A DNA stretch of 64,000 nucleotides from Aurantiochytrium sp. KH105 (taxonomy: Eukaryota; Sar; Bigyra; Thraustochytrida; Thraustochytriidae), in the NCBI GenBank assembly GCA_003116975.1, contig BGKB01000165.1:1-64000 (forward strand), written 5' to 3'. The position numbers and the translations under genes are program-made. This document shows positions 41,258 through 51,576 of the stretch, piece by piece. Numbering within the stretch: the stretch's first letter is position 1; the number at the start of each line of letters is the position of its first letter. The notes below the pieces were generated by a model, which saw only the letters and a list, made by a program, of their open reading frames with translations, was not told the origin of the DNA and searched no databases.

Positions 41258-44200
41258 ATGGACGGCCCCGGGGACACGGTGTCGGCCACGACACCTGCAG
41301 CAATTGCCGAGGTAAGTGCAAAGCCCTGAACGCTCAGACATCTCCGGCGCCGGGCCTCGATGACCGCAGGCAGAACCTCGAAGCGCTGGCGCTTGCTTGC
41401 TAACCACGACGCACAACTTTGCTTCTTCGTACGCCGCAGGTGATACGCTGCGCAGGCAACGACAACAACAACGACGATAGTACTGCCGTGAGCTTCACGC
41501 CGCAATGTCTCGAAGCATTAAAGACAATATTCACTTGGTTCGATGTGGACGGCGACGCAGCACTCGATTATGCCGAGGCAAACGCGATGTTCAAGAGTAG
41601 GTTATCATTCGCTACCCACGCGCCATCTCTCGCTCCCCCCCCCTCCCCTGTGTCCGTAAAAACTAACCTTGTTTTGGTCTCGGATATCTCTTCATAGGCA
41701 GCAATGGGGACTCCATTTCAAAGGATAGCTTTCACGCTCTCGTCAAACTCGTAGACCACGATGTTCGGGGCAATCTTACCTTTGAAGGCTTCGTCAAGCT
41801 CTACAAACTCGACTACGAAGAGCAAGGCCAAGCCATGGGTGATCTCAACGTCTGGAATGATCTATCAAAGTTTGGCTTCGACACAAAACTCGTCCATAAC
41901 GGCCAGTTTCCTCCTCGAGCGCAAAAACATCCCAACGCATTCGCTCTTCTTGGGAAGCCCGCTGCAAGCACAGCGGCAAATAACTCCAAAAAGGCAAAAT
42001 TGCCTGCAACCTCGGCGAAAGCAACGAAGTCGCCTCGCCACAAGCTTGACAAGAGCGCCAAACATTTCTCAACCAACGCGAAGCAAGGAAAGGACGCGCT
42101 TACTCTTACAAAGAAGGCCGTTCATACCGAGTCAGCGGTAAACTCCAATCACGAGCTCGCCGTGGCTTCAGAGGCGCCCGTGCCTCCGTCCCAAGCTGAT
42201 GCCGCAAGCCCAGAGGTCATTGACATCACCGCCATTGTTGACACAAGTCACACTGGGCCTGTGCCTGTGCCGGTTCCACCGCCTGCTTCATCTGGCCAGC
42301 CGGCCAACGCAACGAAACGAAAGTCTGCCTTTGACATCTTGGGAAGCAAACCTCAGAAACAGAAAAAGCCTGCAAAGGCTCCGCAAGTCCACAAGGCACC
42401 CGAAGCACCATTACCGCCATCATCACCTCCGCCTACAACAGCGTCTTCGTCACAGAATTCTCAGCGAGCCCCAAGCTGGCCGCGCAAACCTTCAAACACC
42501 CCGGTGGACCCCTTCTTCCAGCCACGCACAAGGCCTCTGGCCCGCGCTCACTCGGCTGGCAAGGATGGCGAGTCTCACCTGTCGCGCCCCTCTAAAAAGT
42601 GGAGATTACTGAATTTTCCACCAGCCAGCTTGGCTCACGTTGGATATCCCGGCAAATTTGACACCGTACACACCAAAAACTCTGAGTTCTTGCGTCACAC
42701 GCGTGCGCCGGTACGGGATTTCGTCACGGATGGTGAGGGCCTGGCTTGGTCTCTTGCCAAGGAAGAGACATCCGGAGCTGCGCGGCCTTTGCTAAAGTGT
42801 CCTCGGCAGGTCCGTGTCCAAACCTTGTCTCTGCCTAGCGACGCAAAACCCGATGATCTGATTGCCGAGCTCAAGGTGAGAGGCCTGATGGCACACCTGG
42901 GCGACCTTCGTCTCGAAACCTTGCGGGAATTTGCGCAATTGCGCTTGGGAATTCAAGATGATAAGACATGGGAGAGCCTCTATCGGCCAGCCTACGCAAA
43001 AATTCTCTTTGAGAACACTGAGACCGCTCGAGGTTTGCGCGAGTGGCTGGAAACATGGGTCAAGGTCCTGCAACCTGGTGAAAACGCAAATCTCGAAGGA
43101 GCCGCCGACAACAGCCGATCAAGTTGGCATTCTGGGTCGTTCTGGGACGGCAATTGGGATGATCTGGACGAGGATGCGCTCGATGGACCTGCCGTATCTT
43201 CCGCGCCAGTGCACGTTGTTGTTGGCGGCACCGGTCTGGGCAAGTCGAACATTGCTCATTACCTGGCCGATCAATTTGAATTCCTGGTCACTGAGGTGCA
43301 TGCCGGAACAGTTCGCTCGGCGGTGCAGCTCAAAGCGGCGATTGGCGAGGCGACCCAATCGTGCGCCATTAGCAAGTCGCGACGTCTCAACAAGGCGCTC
43401 ATCCTCATTGACGAGGTCGACATTGTCTTTGAGGATGACAAGCAGTTTTACGCGGGGATCAAGGCTCTCGTAAACAATGCCAGATGCCCCATTCTCTTTA
43501 CGTGCAATCGTGTCCCAACCGAGTTTTTGCGCATGTTCCCCGACAGAGTTATCGAGCACAGAATGGGTCCTGGTGCGCCGGGTCCAATTCTCGAGGCCTT
43601 GCGCTACACTTGCATCGTTCAGGGAATTGAAGTTTCTGATGCGCAGCTCCTCAAGCTCTTGGGCTTTTGCAAGGGCAAGTTTTCGCAGACTTTGCATCAA
43701 CTTCAATTTCGCTGCGCCATTCCTGTCCGCCGTCGGCAACTCGCGCCGATTGGGTCGCCACAAAGGAGTACCCCGGGCGTGATTGATATCACGACGCCCA
43801 AGCGATCCTCCTCCTCTTCCATTGGACACGATGACGAAGTGGAAGAAGTTGAGACCCTCACAACTGTGGTCGAAACGAACCTCTTTCCTCAACCTCTTGG
43901 CTTGCGCGATGCGCGCGAAGCGGCACAAGATGATCAGTGGAACCTGGACACCGCCAGTCAAGTTTTGGAGAGCGCACTCCAAGCAGCATTGGCCTCACCA
44001 TGCTCCAAGTCGCAGTGTAGATTTCATCTCGGCTCTGTGCCGGAAGATCCGATTGTCGAAGGCCTTGAGCCGCCACTCGGCGCGCTTCGTGGCGGCACCA
44101 AAGTACATGTTTATGGAACACACCTTGCGCATCCTTGCGCATCTCATGTTTCCGTGGACATTGACGGCTGCGAATGCGAGGTTTTGACCGTGTCCGAACA

Positions 44201-45401
44201 TCTCATTGTAATGCGGACACCGCCGATGCGTACCTATAACGCTCTCATGGACAATGCTCATTCTGGCAATCGTAGCTCGGAGGAGAGGCCAACACGAGAG
44301 CCTGGGGGTAGCGAGGAAGACAGCTCTCCCTCATCAGACTCGGATTTCGAGGAGCCTTGTACGAGAAGACCTTCTCGGCTTCGCAGAGGTCGAAAGAAGA
44401 CGCACGTTCCCAAACGGCGGCGCGTGGTTGCTTCGTTGTCCGGTGCCACGCACGAAGTCGATGCGATTGAGGACTCGGACGATGACGACAATGACCCGCT
44501 AGGCGCAACGCAGACACAAAGTCCAGAGGACCAGGCAGCAGAGGCTCGCATGAAGGCACCACAGCAGCGTAAACTTCGGCCCTTTGACAAGCTTGTACAC
44601 AGCAGACTCTGGCCCGTTGATTTGCACGTGACGGTGCGTCTTCCCCAAATGATTCTTGCGACTTCGCGGGGGCGAGCAGAGCGCCAGAACAATGGACTTT
44701 TTGAGTACAGCCGCTTCGTTGACCCATCGCAAACACAGCTTTCTGGTCAGCTGCAGAAAAGCGACGCACAACCCGTCGTCCCGTCGCAAGACGAGAAGCC
44801 AGACGCGAGCTTGGCTTGCGAATGGAATGGGACAATGGAAGAACTCTGTGCTCTCGCGGATTGGGGATCATGGTGCGACGTTTTACAAACGCCACCTGGC
44901 AATCCCGCAGCATTGCGAGGATGGCCGGTGCAAGAAGACTTTCGCTACGAAGATGCTTCCTTTGATGACGATTTACGCAACGTAGATGCAGCACAAGCCA
45001 ATATTGTGGCCAACTTCGAGTGTGTTGGGGCGCGAGTGTTCTCAAAAGGCCGGCTGGGCGACGCAGGTGCTGCAAATCTGACGAACCGTGCTCTGGCGCA
45101 GCGCCGCGTCTCTTTTATGTACAGTGCTCGAGGCTGCGCAGAAGCTGCGCTGACGCCATTCGGGCTTGGTGCTGCCCGTGGGCTCGGCCTTGCCAATACA
45201 AGACGTGTTCAGCACGCTGTACTTGACGAAGTAGGCTGCTTGACTCGCATCGCTTGGCTAGAAGAGGGACGCAAGGCAGTGGATACGAGTCGTCGCGGAT
45301 TTCGACATTACATGGATAACCGAGGTCTCTCAGAAGCCAAAGGGCCAGCGCATGAACATCTCGGAAACTTTTGGCTCTGGAGCCGCGAGGAAAACTTATG
45401 A
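41258..45401 (+). CDS. ELG1: EF-hand / Elg1(ATAD5)-like AAA ATPase / TIG protein
   Basis: Three exons: 41258-41311, 41440-41596 and 41698-45401 (1304 residues). A canonical EF-hand loop, DVDGDAALDYAE (53-64), and a degenerate second one (DHDVRGNLTFEG) span the second intron. After a long disordered linker comes an AAA+ module: Walker A GGTGLGKS (580-587), EVHAGTVRSAVQLKAAIGEA TQS, and Walker B LILIDEVD (638-645), with DKQFYAGIKAL following. The TQS and IDEVD-DKxF features mark the Elg1/ATAD5 branch of clamp loaders, which unload PCNA with RFC2-5. About 860-915 is an IPT/TIG-like fold (PPLGALRGGTKVHVYGTHL). The C-terminal region includes an acidic/basic linker and an ordered end. PCNA unloading is inferred from family; the EF-hands suggest calcium input. 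Confidence 0.8.
41312..41439 (+). other. Intron 1 of the Elg1-like gene
   Basis: 128 bp, GTAAGT donor and CGCAG acceptor, phase 0. It contains stops in the exon frame, so it must be removed to join the first 18 codons to the EF-hand exon. Confidence 0.75.
41597..41697 (+). other. Intron 2 of the Elg1-like gene
   Basis: 101 bp, GTAGGT donor and TCATAG acceptor, splitting a Ser codon. Removing it restores one continuous frame through two EF-hand-like motifs into the 3.7-kb exon. Confidence 0.8.
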
Positions 45402-45755
45402 TTGGTAGACAACAAGCGACAAAAATATGGTGCAGAGAGAGAGGGGGGGAAAGAGAGTGAGAAAGAAAGAGAAGCGCTGCATCTTAAATCACGAACCTGA
45501 GCGTCATTCCCAAACAAGAAATACGTTAGAAGTCAGCAGTCGCTACTAAAAATGAAGCCAAGGCACGGCAGAAAGCAATAACGACCCGACCCAGGAGATC
45601 AGCGAGTTTTTGAGAATCCGAAGAGAAGCTTTTCTTTACTTTCTTACTTTTTGTTTATCTCTGAAACATATCACTTTCAATCCTCGCACGCAAAGACTGG
45701 GCAAGTAATTTTGCCGTGTACCTGCAAGTTGGCCCCTGCCCATAACACAATGCCC
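45402..45755. other. Convergent intergenic spacer
   Basis: 3' ends of two convergent genes, with a GA-rich run near 45432-45475. No gene seen. Confidence 0.5.
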
Positions 45756-47864
45756 TCACGTCAACCAACAAAGAAGGACCGCGAGGTGCAGCAGCGCAGT
45801 ATAGCCAACAAGAAACACCCGACCTCGCGAACGCGTCAAAAAGGCGTTGCACACCGTAAGAGCGAGACGCTCGACTTGCGGAATAGTCTGGTACATGCGC
45901 TCGGATTCTTGCTGCTTGAAGGCCTTGAGCGGGTCAATATCCGACTCGTAGAGACCGCGATAGCGATGTTCAACGCCGCGACCGAGGCCTCCGACTTTGA
46001 CGAGGCCTTGTGCATTGAAATGCGCGCCACCCGATTTAGATGCCGCGCCTTCCTCGAGGTCCGCGTTTTGGCCGGAGGGGAGACCGCCGTCGGAAATGAG
46101 CGTGGACCTCTCGCTGACTTTGTAGTTTTGCAAGAAGCGAATGCGCTGGTAAAGCTGTACATTGTCCTCTTGCATTGAGCGCATGCGCTGCTCTCCGTCT
46201 TGAATCCTTCGTCGCTGCGTGTCCAGCTCTTCTTCATTGGCCTGGAGTTGGGCGCGAAGTCGATTGCGTTGCGCACAGACAGCTTGCAACATGCTATTGA
46301 GCGCCTGCACCTGCTTTTGTGATTTCGGCGCGGGCATGGATTCAGACGCAGTCGCTGTCGAAGACATGGAAGTCTGCGGGTCACCACCGGCAGTACCGGC
46401 AGCAGAAGGGTCATCCGCCATGGTCTGTACGGCGGACATTTCACCAGAGCTCTGTGCAGAGGCCGATCCAAGGTCCATATCACTGAGATCGAGGACAGGT
46501 TTGACCGGCATCGTCGGCAACGACGACGTGCCGAGGGCAAGGTCGCTCTCGAGCTTGGCGGCGAGATCGCGCTGATCCTTGAGAGCATCCCCGAGGCGCT
46601 GCTCGGTCTCCCTAAGCATGCGAATTTCAGCGCGCTGATCGTCGATTGTCATTCTAGCGGTCATGAGATCTTCTTTCAATTGTCGCGTCGATTTGACAAA
46701 AAAGGCCTCGAGACTGTCAGGCTGCTCCTCTGGCGCCGCGCCGCCGGCAAGGTCGTCCTCGCCATCGTCCTGAACGTTGTACAATTCACGTTGGATCAAG
46801 GTCAACTTGCGGCGCAAGCGATCATGGTCTTCGCGAGATACGGCAGCGCCAAGTTGCTCGCGAGCTTGCGAGAGCTGGTCCGATTTTGCCGCCAGCGCTT
46901 GAGTTAGCGAGTTGACTTCTTCTTGCTGCTGCGTCCGTAAGTGGTCCGCTTCTTCGCGAGCGGCCGTAATTTCTGCAAGAAGACGACTCTGCTCATCTTG
47001 AGCAGCCTGGAGATCGCGCAAGAGTCTGGCATTCTCCTCTTTGAGTGAAAGGTGGCCAGCGCTGGAGGAAGCATCGTCTGGGCCAGGGCTCTGGCGCTCA
47101 CGTTCGCGGAGCGCGCCTAATTCCTGGAGCTGTCCCTCAAGAACCTGGACGCGACCGGTCTGGGTCTCGAGGTCGTTCTGTGCGAGCTCCAGCTGCATGC
47201 TGATGTTCGCGAGCTCTTCGTCAGCCTTGGCGCGCGCCTCAGCAAGTTGGTCTTGGTACTTTTGGTCGAGCTCCTGGGCAATCGTTTCGCGGCGTTCTGC
47301 CTCTTCGGCGCGAATGAGCTCGAGCTCTGCGGCAGCGGCGTCTGCGTCCTCGCTCGCATTTTTGTTTGCTTTGCTCTGAAAGACTTTGGCAGCTTCGAGT
47401 TTCTTTTGGAGCTTGGCAATTTCCTGATCCTTTTCGAAACAGGCCTGCTTGAGCTGCGATGTCTGCATCTCGGCGTCAAAGGAGATGTGCGAAGCCTCGG
47501 CGAGCGCGTAGCTTGGGTCTGGCGCTTCGCGAATGAGTCTATACATGCTTAGAAAGCAATTCTCGGCAAATTTGGCCCGAGTCGTCAGCGAGTCGACTTC
47601 TTCCTGATACGATCGTAGTAGCTTACGGACCGCCGTTTTCACGACACTGTTTTCGTCGGCTTTGCGCACATCCTCTCGCTTCTTGAACTCGCGCGTCTTG
47701 GTCGCGAGCTTATTCCGCGAGCTTGTGCACGTTTCCCGGTACTCGGCGACCTTGCTGGCCTGGTCGTCGAGCGCCAGCTGCACGTTGCCCAGGTCGATGG
47801 CCTGCCAGGCCTCGAGCACCGACGTCGCGCTCGGGGTCTCGCTCATCTCCGCACCGCCCTCCAT
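45756..47864 (-). CDS. CASP: Golgi coiled-coil protein CASP (CUX1 short-form family)
   Basis: 702 residues from MEGGAEMSE (47864); MSE at 47846 is an alternative. CASP is a C-terminally anchored Golgi golgin that tethers vesicles in retrograde traffic. The N-terminal signature is present (VLEAWQAIDLGNVQLALDD, then SSRNKLATKTREFKKRE). The middle is almost entirely coiled coil. The C-terminal CASP domain has NVQLYQRIRFLQ, HRYRGLYESDIDPLKAF and QVERLALTVCNAFL, then one membrane helix of about 18 residues ending at the C-terminus. It is transcribed divergently from another Golgi membrane protein gene (48683), with 818 bp between the starts. Confidence 0.93.
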   Translation of the reverse strand: MEGGAEMSETPSATSVLEAWQAIDLGNVQLALDDQASKVAEYRETCTSSRNKLATKTREFKKREDVRKADENSVVKTAVRKLLRSYQEEVDSLTTRAKFAENCFLSMYRLIREAPDPSYALAEASHISFDAEMQTSQLKQACFEKDQEIAKLQKKLEAAKVFQSKANKNASEDADAAAAELELIRAEEAERRETIAQELDQKYQDQLAEARAKADEELANISMQLELAQNDLETQTGRVQVLEGQLQELGALRERERQSPGPDDASSSAGHLSLKEENARLLRDLQAAQDEQSRLLAEITAAREEADHLRTQQQEEVNSLTQALAAKSDQLSQAREQLGAAVSREDHDRLRRKLTLIQRELYNVQDDGEDDLAGGAAPEEQPDSLEAFFVKSTRQLKEDLMTARMTIDDQRAEIRMLRETEQRLGDALKDQRDLAAKLESDLALGTSSLPTMPVKPVLDLSDMDLGSASAQSSGEMSAVQTMADDPSAAGTAGGDPQTSMSSTATASESMPAPKSQKQVQALNSMLQAVCAQRNRLRAQLQANEEELDTQRRRIQDGEQRMRSMQEDNVQLYQRIRFLQNYKVSERSTLISDGGLPSGQNADLEEGAASKSGGAHFNAQGLVKVGGLGRGVEHRYRGLYESDIDPLKAFKQQESERMYQTIPQVERLALTVCNAFLTRSRGRVFLVGYTALLHLAVLLCWLT

Positions 47865-48682
47865 GCTTCTCAAATACAATCTGGTCTGCTCCCTGATCTG
47901 GTCTGATCCAATCCGATTCAATCAGATCTGATTCGATGTGGTCTGATCTGACCTGATCCAATCTACCCCGATGTGATCTGACTGTCGCCTTCGCCTTCGC
48001 CTTCGCCTTCGCCTTCGCTGCCGCTGTCGCTGCTGTCGCAGGTGTCGAGGTCCAGAACGAGGTCGAAGGAGCCAGTTGACCTGCTCGTCGTCGCCTCGCC
48101 GCGTGCGGGCGAGCGCGCGCGCAGGCAAGAAAGAGCGACGCAGCGCCCGCTCTCCCGCGGCAGCGCGCCCCCGTGTCCGCCGGCGCCGCGCCGGTCCCGC
48201 CCGGACTGCCCGCGCACGAGCCGCGCGCTCGCGTTCTGCCGCCGCCGCGTCTTTCTTTCTGTGCTGCGTCTCTCTCTCGCTCGCGCTCGCGAGGCCAGGC
48301 CGCGGCACCGCTGCGGAACGCCCGCGGAACCAGGCCCGGTTTCGAAACGGCGCGCGGCGGCGGTTGCGGCGGCGGTTTCGCCAGGATACGGACGACTGAT
48401 CGACTACTTGGCGGCCGCAGACGACGGCAAAGCGTGTTCGAGCGGGGGCTTCGAGCGCGCGGGCGGCTCGGTGCGCGCGGCGGAGTCGGCGGAGGGCGCG
48501 CGCGGAGGCAGGCAGGAAGGCGCGACGCCGCGCCGAGCGCCTGGAAGAGCGCGCGCGGGAGCGCGTCGGGCTGGCGGAGATTGGATTTGAAAGGAAAAAG
48601 AAGGAAGGCCAGCAGGCCAGCAGGCCGAGGACGAGCGTGCCGCGCGCCACGTTGAAAGAAGAGGACAAGGGCGGCGGGAAAG
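47865..48682. promoter_or_regulatory. Shared divergent promoter region of two Golgi genes
   Basis: 818 bp between the CASP start and the COPI-associated protein start. Next to CASP lies a degenerate TGATC/TGGTCTGATC repeat array (about 47883-47980), then a CTTCGC run (about 47988-48021). The rest is GC-rich without a credible gene. Co-regulation of the pair is inference. Confidence 0.45.
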
Positions 48683-49549
48683 ATGGCGGACGTGGAGGCG
48701 CAGCAGCAGCAGCAGAGCGGCGGCGGGATCTGCTCGTGGTAAGTTCTTTTCTTCTCTTGTGCGGGTCGAGGAGAGCCTGGAAAACCGTCGCTGGTGTCGT
48801 GGAGGAGACGGAGAAGGAAGGAGAAGAACTGACAACCAAGGGTGACGACGCCATCGCGCGGAACCCGAACCATCTCTCTCTTTCGTGTTGCCCTCTTTGA
48901 CGAGCACAGCATCACAAACACGAACTTCAAGGAGGCTTCAACGGTGTTGCGTTTGCTAAACTTGATCAATGCGGCGCTCATAATCTTTGCGGGCGTGTGG
49001 ACCATGGTGGATCTTGGCAAGCTCGTGACTCTCAAGGTTGCGACCGTGGCCATCTCCATCTACCTTGCGTGCTTTGGCTGCGTGCTGTGCTGCTTTGAAA
49101 TGCGCATCAGCATGTTGGAGAAACCGGTCCGTAAGCGCTTCGGCTTCATGTACACGTACCTCGGCAGGACGCTCTTTCTCTTTTTCGTGGCAACGTTTTT
49201 GATCGCGCGCCAGACCACGACAACCTATGTCATTGCTGCGCTCACGTTGGCCAACACGCTGATCAACTGCTACGTGACGGTCAAGCACGGCGAGTACTAC
49301 GCGGACCCAACAGGCAAGTACACGACGGCAGAGGCGGCGACGGCCTCTTATGTGGAGCAGAACCCGCAGCTCGCTCAGGCCGCCATTGGCCACACTGTGA
49401 ATTACGCGCGGGAGAACCCTCAACTTGCGCAGGCGAGTCTCAATGCAGGCGCCCAATATGCACAGAGCCACCCGGACCAGGCCCAGCGACTTGCTTCTAC
49501 AGCCATGCACCAGTCAGGGTCCAACCCGTTCCAGGTGACCAACCAGTGA
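48683..49549 (+). CDS. COPI-associated / TVP15-like Golgi membrane protein
   Basis: Two exons, 48683-48738 and 48910-49549, giving 231 residues; the splice joins TG to C as Cys. A short polyQ N-terminus is followed by four predicted membrane helices (roughly 29-50, 58-80, 97-113, 117-136). The order is VLRLLNLINAALIIFAGVW, IYLACFGCVLCCFEM, FGFMYTYLGRTLFLFFVATF and IAALTLANTLINCY. The conserved FGxxxxxLGRxLF element matches the COPI-associated protein family (Pfam COPI_assoc, including yeast TVP15). The cytosolic tail has three related NPQLAQA/HPDQAQR repeats and ends in NPFQVTNQ; NPF is an EH-domain-binding motif. It likely acts in Golgi vesicle traffic. CASP is its divergent neighbour. Confidence 0.87.
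48739..48909 (+). other. Intron of the COPI-associated protein gene
   Basis: 171 bp, GTAAGT donor and CACAG acceptor. The first exon encodes MADVEAQQQQQ in AAGATGG context. Without splicing the second-exon frame has no comparable start. Confidence 0.8.
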
Positions 49550-51576
49550 GGCAAGTCTATATCTGCCTTATTGGGGAAATCGCGCACGATCGATGAAAGC
49601 CAGTCAGCCAACCAGTTCGCCTGCTAGCCTGCTAGCAAGGTGTACCGGGATGCTTCGTTTGGTGTGTGCGATCTTGGTGTGTAAGCTAAAGTCATTTGTT
49701 AGCGTATACCTTGATTGGTATAAAGCAAAGTCATATGTTGGCGTGCAGACTGTTTTGTTGTGACTCGCGCACAGCTCGTCTGTCCTGTGACCGTCGTGCG
49801 AGGCGACGCTTCTCTCCACCTCCCGCCCTCCCTCTTGCTTTCTCTGTCTGTCTTTCCCTCTCCCTCTCTTGGTCATTTTTTTTGCGGAGTCGAGCCAAAA
49901 GATAAAGGCCGACCGACCTACCGACCTTTCAGCGCAGTAGGCCTAGTAACGCAAAAGATCTCAAAGATGTTTATCCGCTCACCGCCTGCATCGAATCATA
50001 ATGTCCCTGGACGCCAGTAGTGCTAGCCTGTGCCAGCCTGTGCCACCAGCAGCTGCAGCTGCCAGCCAGTTCAAGTTGGTTAATGCGAGGACATTCGGCG
50101 CCGGAACGGCTTGACTGTGACTGTGCTCCGACCACACCCGTTATCCTTCTCCTGGCTACCCACGTCGCGGCGGTGTCGCCTTGCATGTTGCTATACTTGC
50201 AAGGCGCAATTGGTCTCCCCACTCCAGCACTCGCTTGCACGTCGGAGTGATGAATCCGACTGGGACCGACGTTGTACTACATCGGCGTTGCCTTGCGTTA
50301 CGTTGCGTTGCATGCTTCGCGAAGCCAGGAATCTGGGAGCAAGATGGCTGGCCGGCCACCCACCTGGCCCAGGGGCCTTTTTGCGTGCGGGCAGTGACGG
50401 GTCAAAAGGTTCCTGGCGCGAGCGGAGCTGAGACAGCAGCGCAGCGCAGAGCAGAGCAGAGCAAGCGAAACGACACCTCCCGATGGTTCCAACGGGGCTG
50501 GAAATGCGTACAAAAGGTTCGCAGCTAGCCGCCTCGGGCGTCTTCCCGGGCCAGGGCAGTGCACCGTCTCCCGTCCACCTCTCCTCACCTCGCGCCGTCG
50601 CCGATCGCCATCGTGTGTCGGCGTTCAACTCGAAGACGGGTCGGCATCCCGGCTGCACGGCATCTTGTGCAAGCTAAGCTCGGCCCGGCCCGGCCTGTCT
50701 CAATCTTCGCTCGTTCGCTCGTCCGTTTGCTCGTTCGTTTGTCTCTTCGCGGGTCTTTCATCCGATCTTCGTCGCAGCCCTTGCCGAGCGCACCAGCCAG
50801 CTCCAGCTCGCGCGGCCCGAGGCCGGGCGCGGCGCCGCAGCAGCGAACCGGCGCTGGGCCATCCGCCCGCTCGCGGCGGAGCGGCTGCGGCCTGCGCGGT
50901 GACGATTCTCGCCCACGCTCTCGGGGTTGGTTGATTCTCCCTCCAAGCAAGCGGCGGAGAAGGAGCCGCCGAGGAGAGAGCGAGATGGGACGAGAACGCA
51001 GCGGGGGACACGCGCTGGGTGTCTTTGGCCGCCCTGCGTCCCAGTGGCGTCCAGAAATCGTCCCAGCGGTCTTGGCGCCAAGGCGCTGGTCCCGCAGATC
51101 TCCAGCCTCGCACAGAGGTGCGATTGGCCGAGGCGGGATCCGCGCGTTGGCCGTCGCCGCGCGAGAGGGAGAGAACCCCCACCTCCCCGGTTCGGGGGCG
51201 GGTGCCTTGCCTCCCCGCGACTGCGACTTTGCGACTTCGCCTCACAAGTAAGTCGTTGTTGTCCTTTGGACGGTAGAGAGCAAGTGAGCCGCCCGGCGAG
51301 GTCGGGCCAAGGTGTGGTGGGCAGACGGACTCCTCGACGTGGCACGTTGAGATTCTGGCGGCGCCGCAACCGGAAGGGGAGAGAATACGCGGACCCTGCG
51401 GGCCTGCGCCTGGAGCAGATCTGCATCAACCTTTGGGCGCTGTTGCCTGCCTGGCGATCTGCGTTCCCGCTCGCCTGGCTGTCTGTAGTGAGTGCCTTTG
51501 CCAAGCCACCATTGCAGTAGCGTTTGTACGACCAAGCCAACGCGCAAACCAAAGCAAAGCAGAGCAGACCAAAGCC
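49550..51576. other. 2-kb region without a credible gene
   Basis: Overlapping Arg/Ser/Ala-rich open frames on both strands, none with a domain. Contains pyrimidine-rich tracts (about 49810-49885) and GCAGAGCAGA runs. The end is the leader of the gene at 51577 (AAAGCAAAGCAGAGCAG). An upstream noncoding exon cannot be excluded. Confidence 0.45.
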
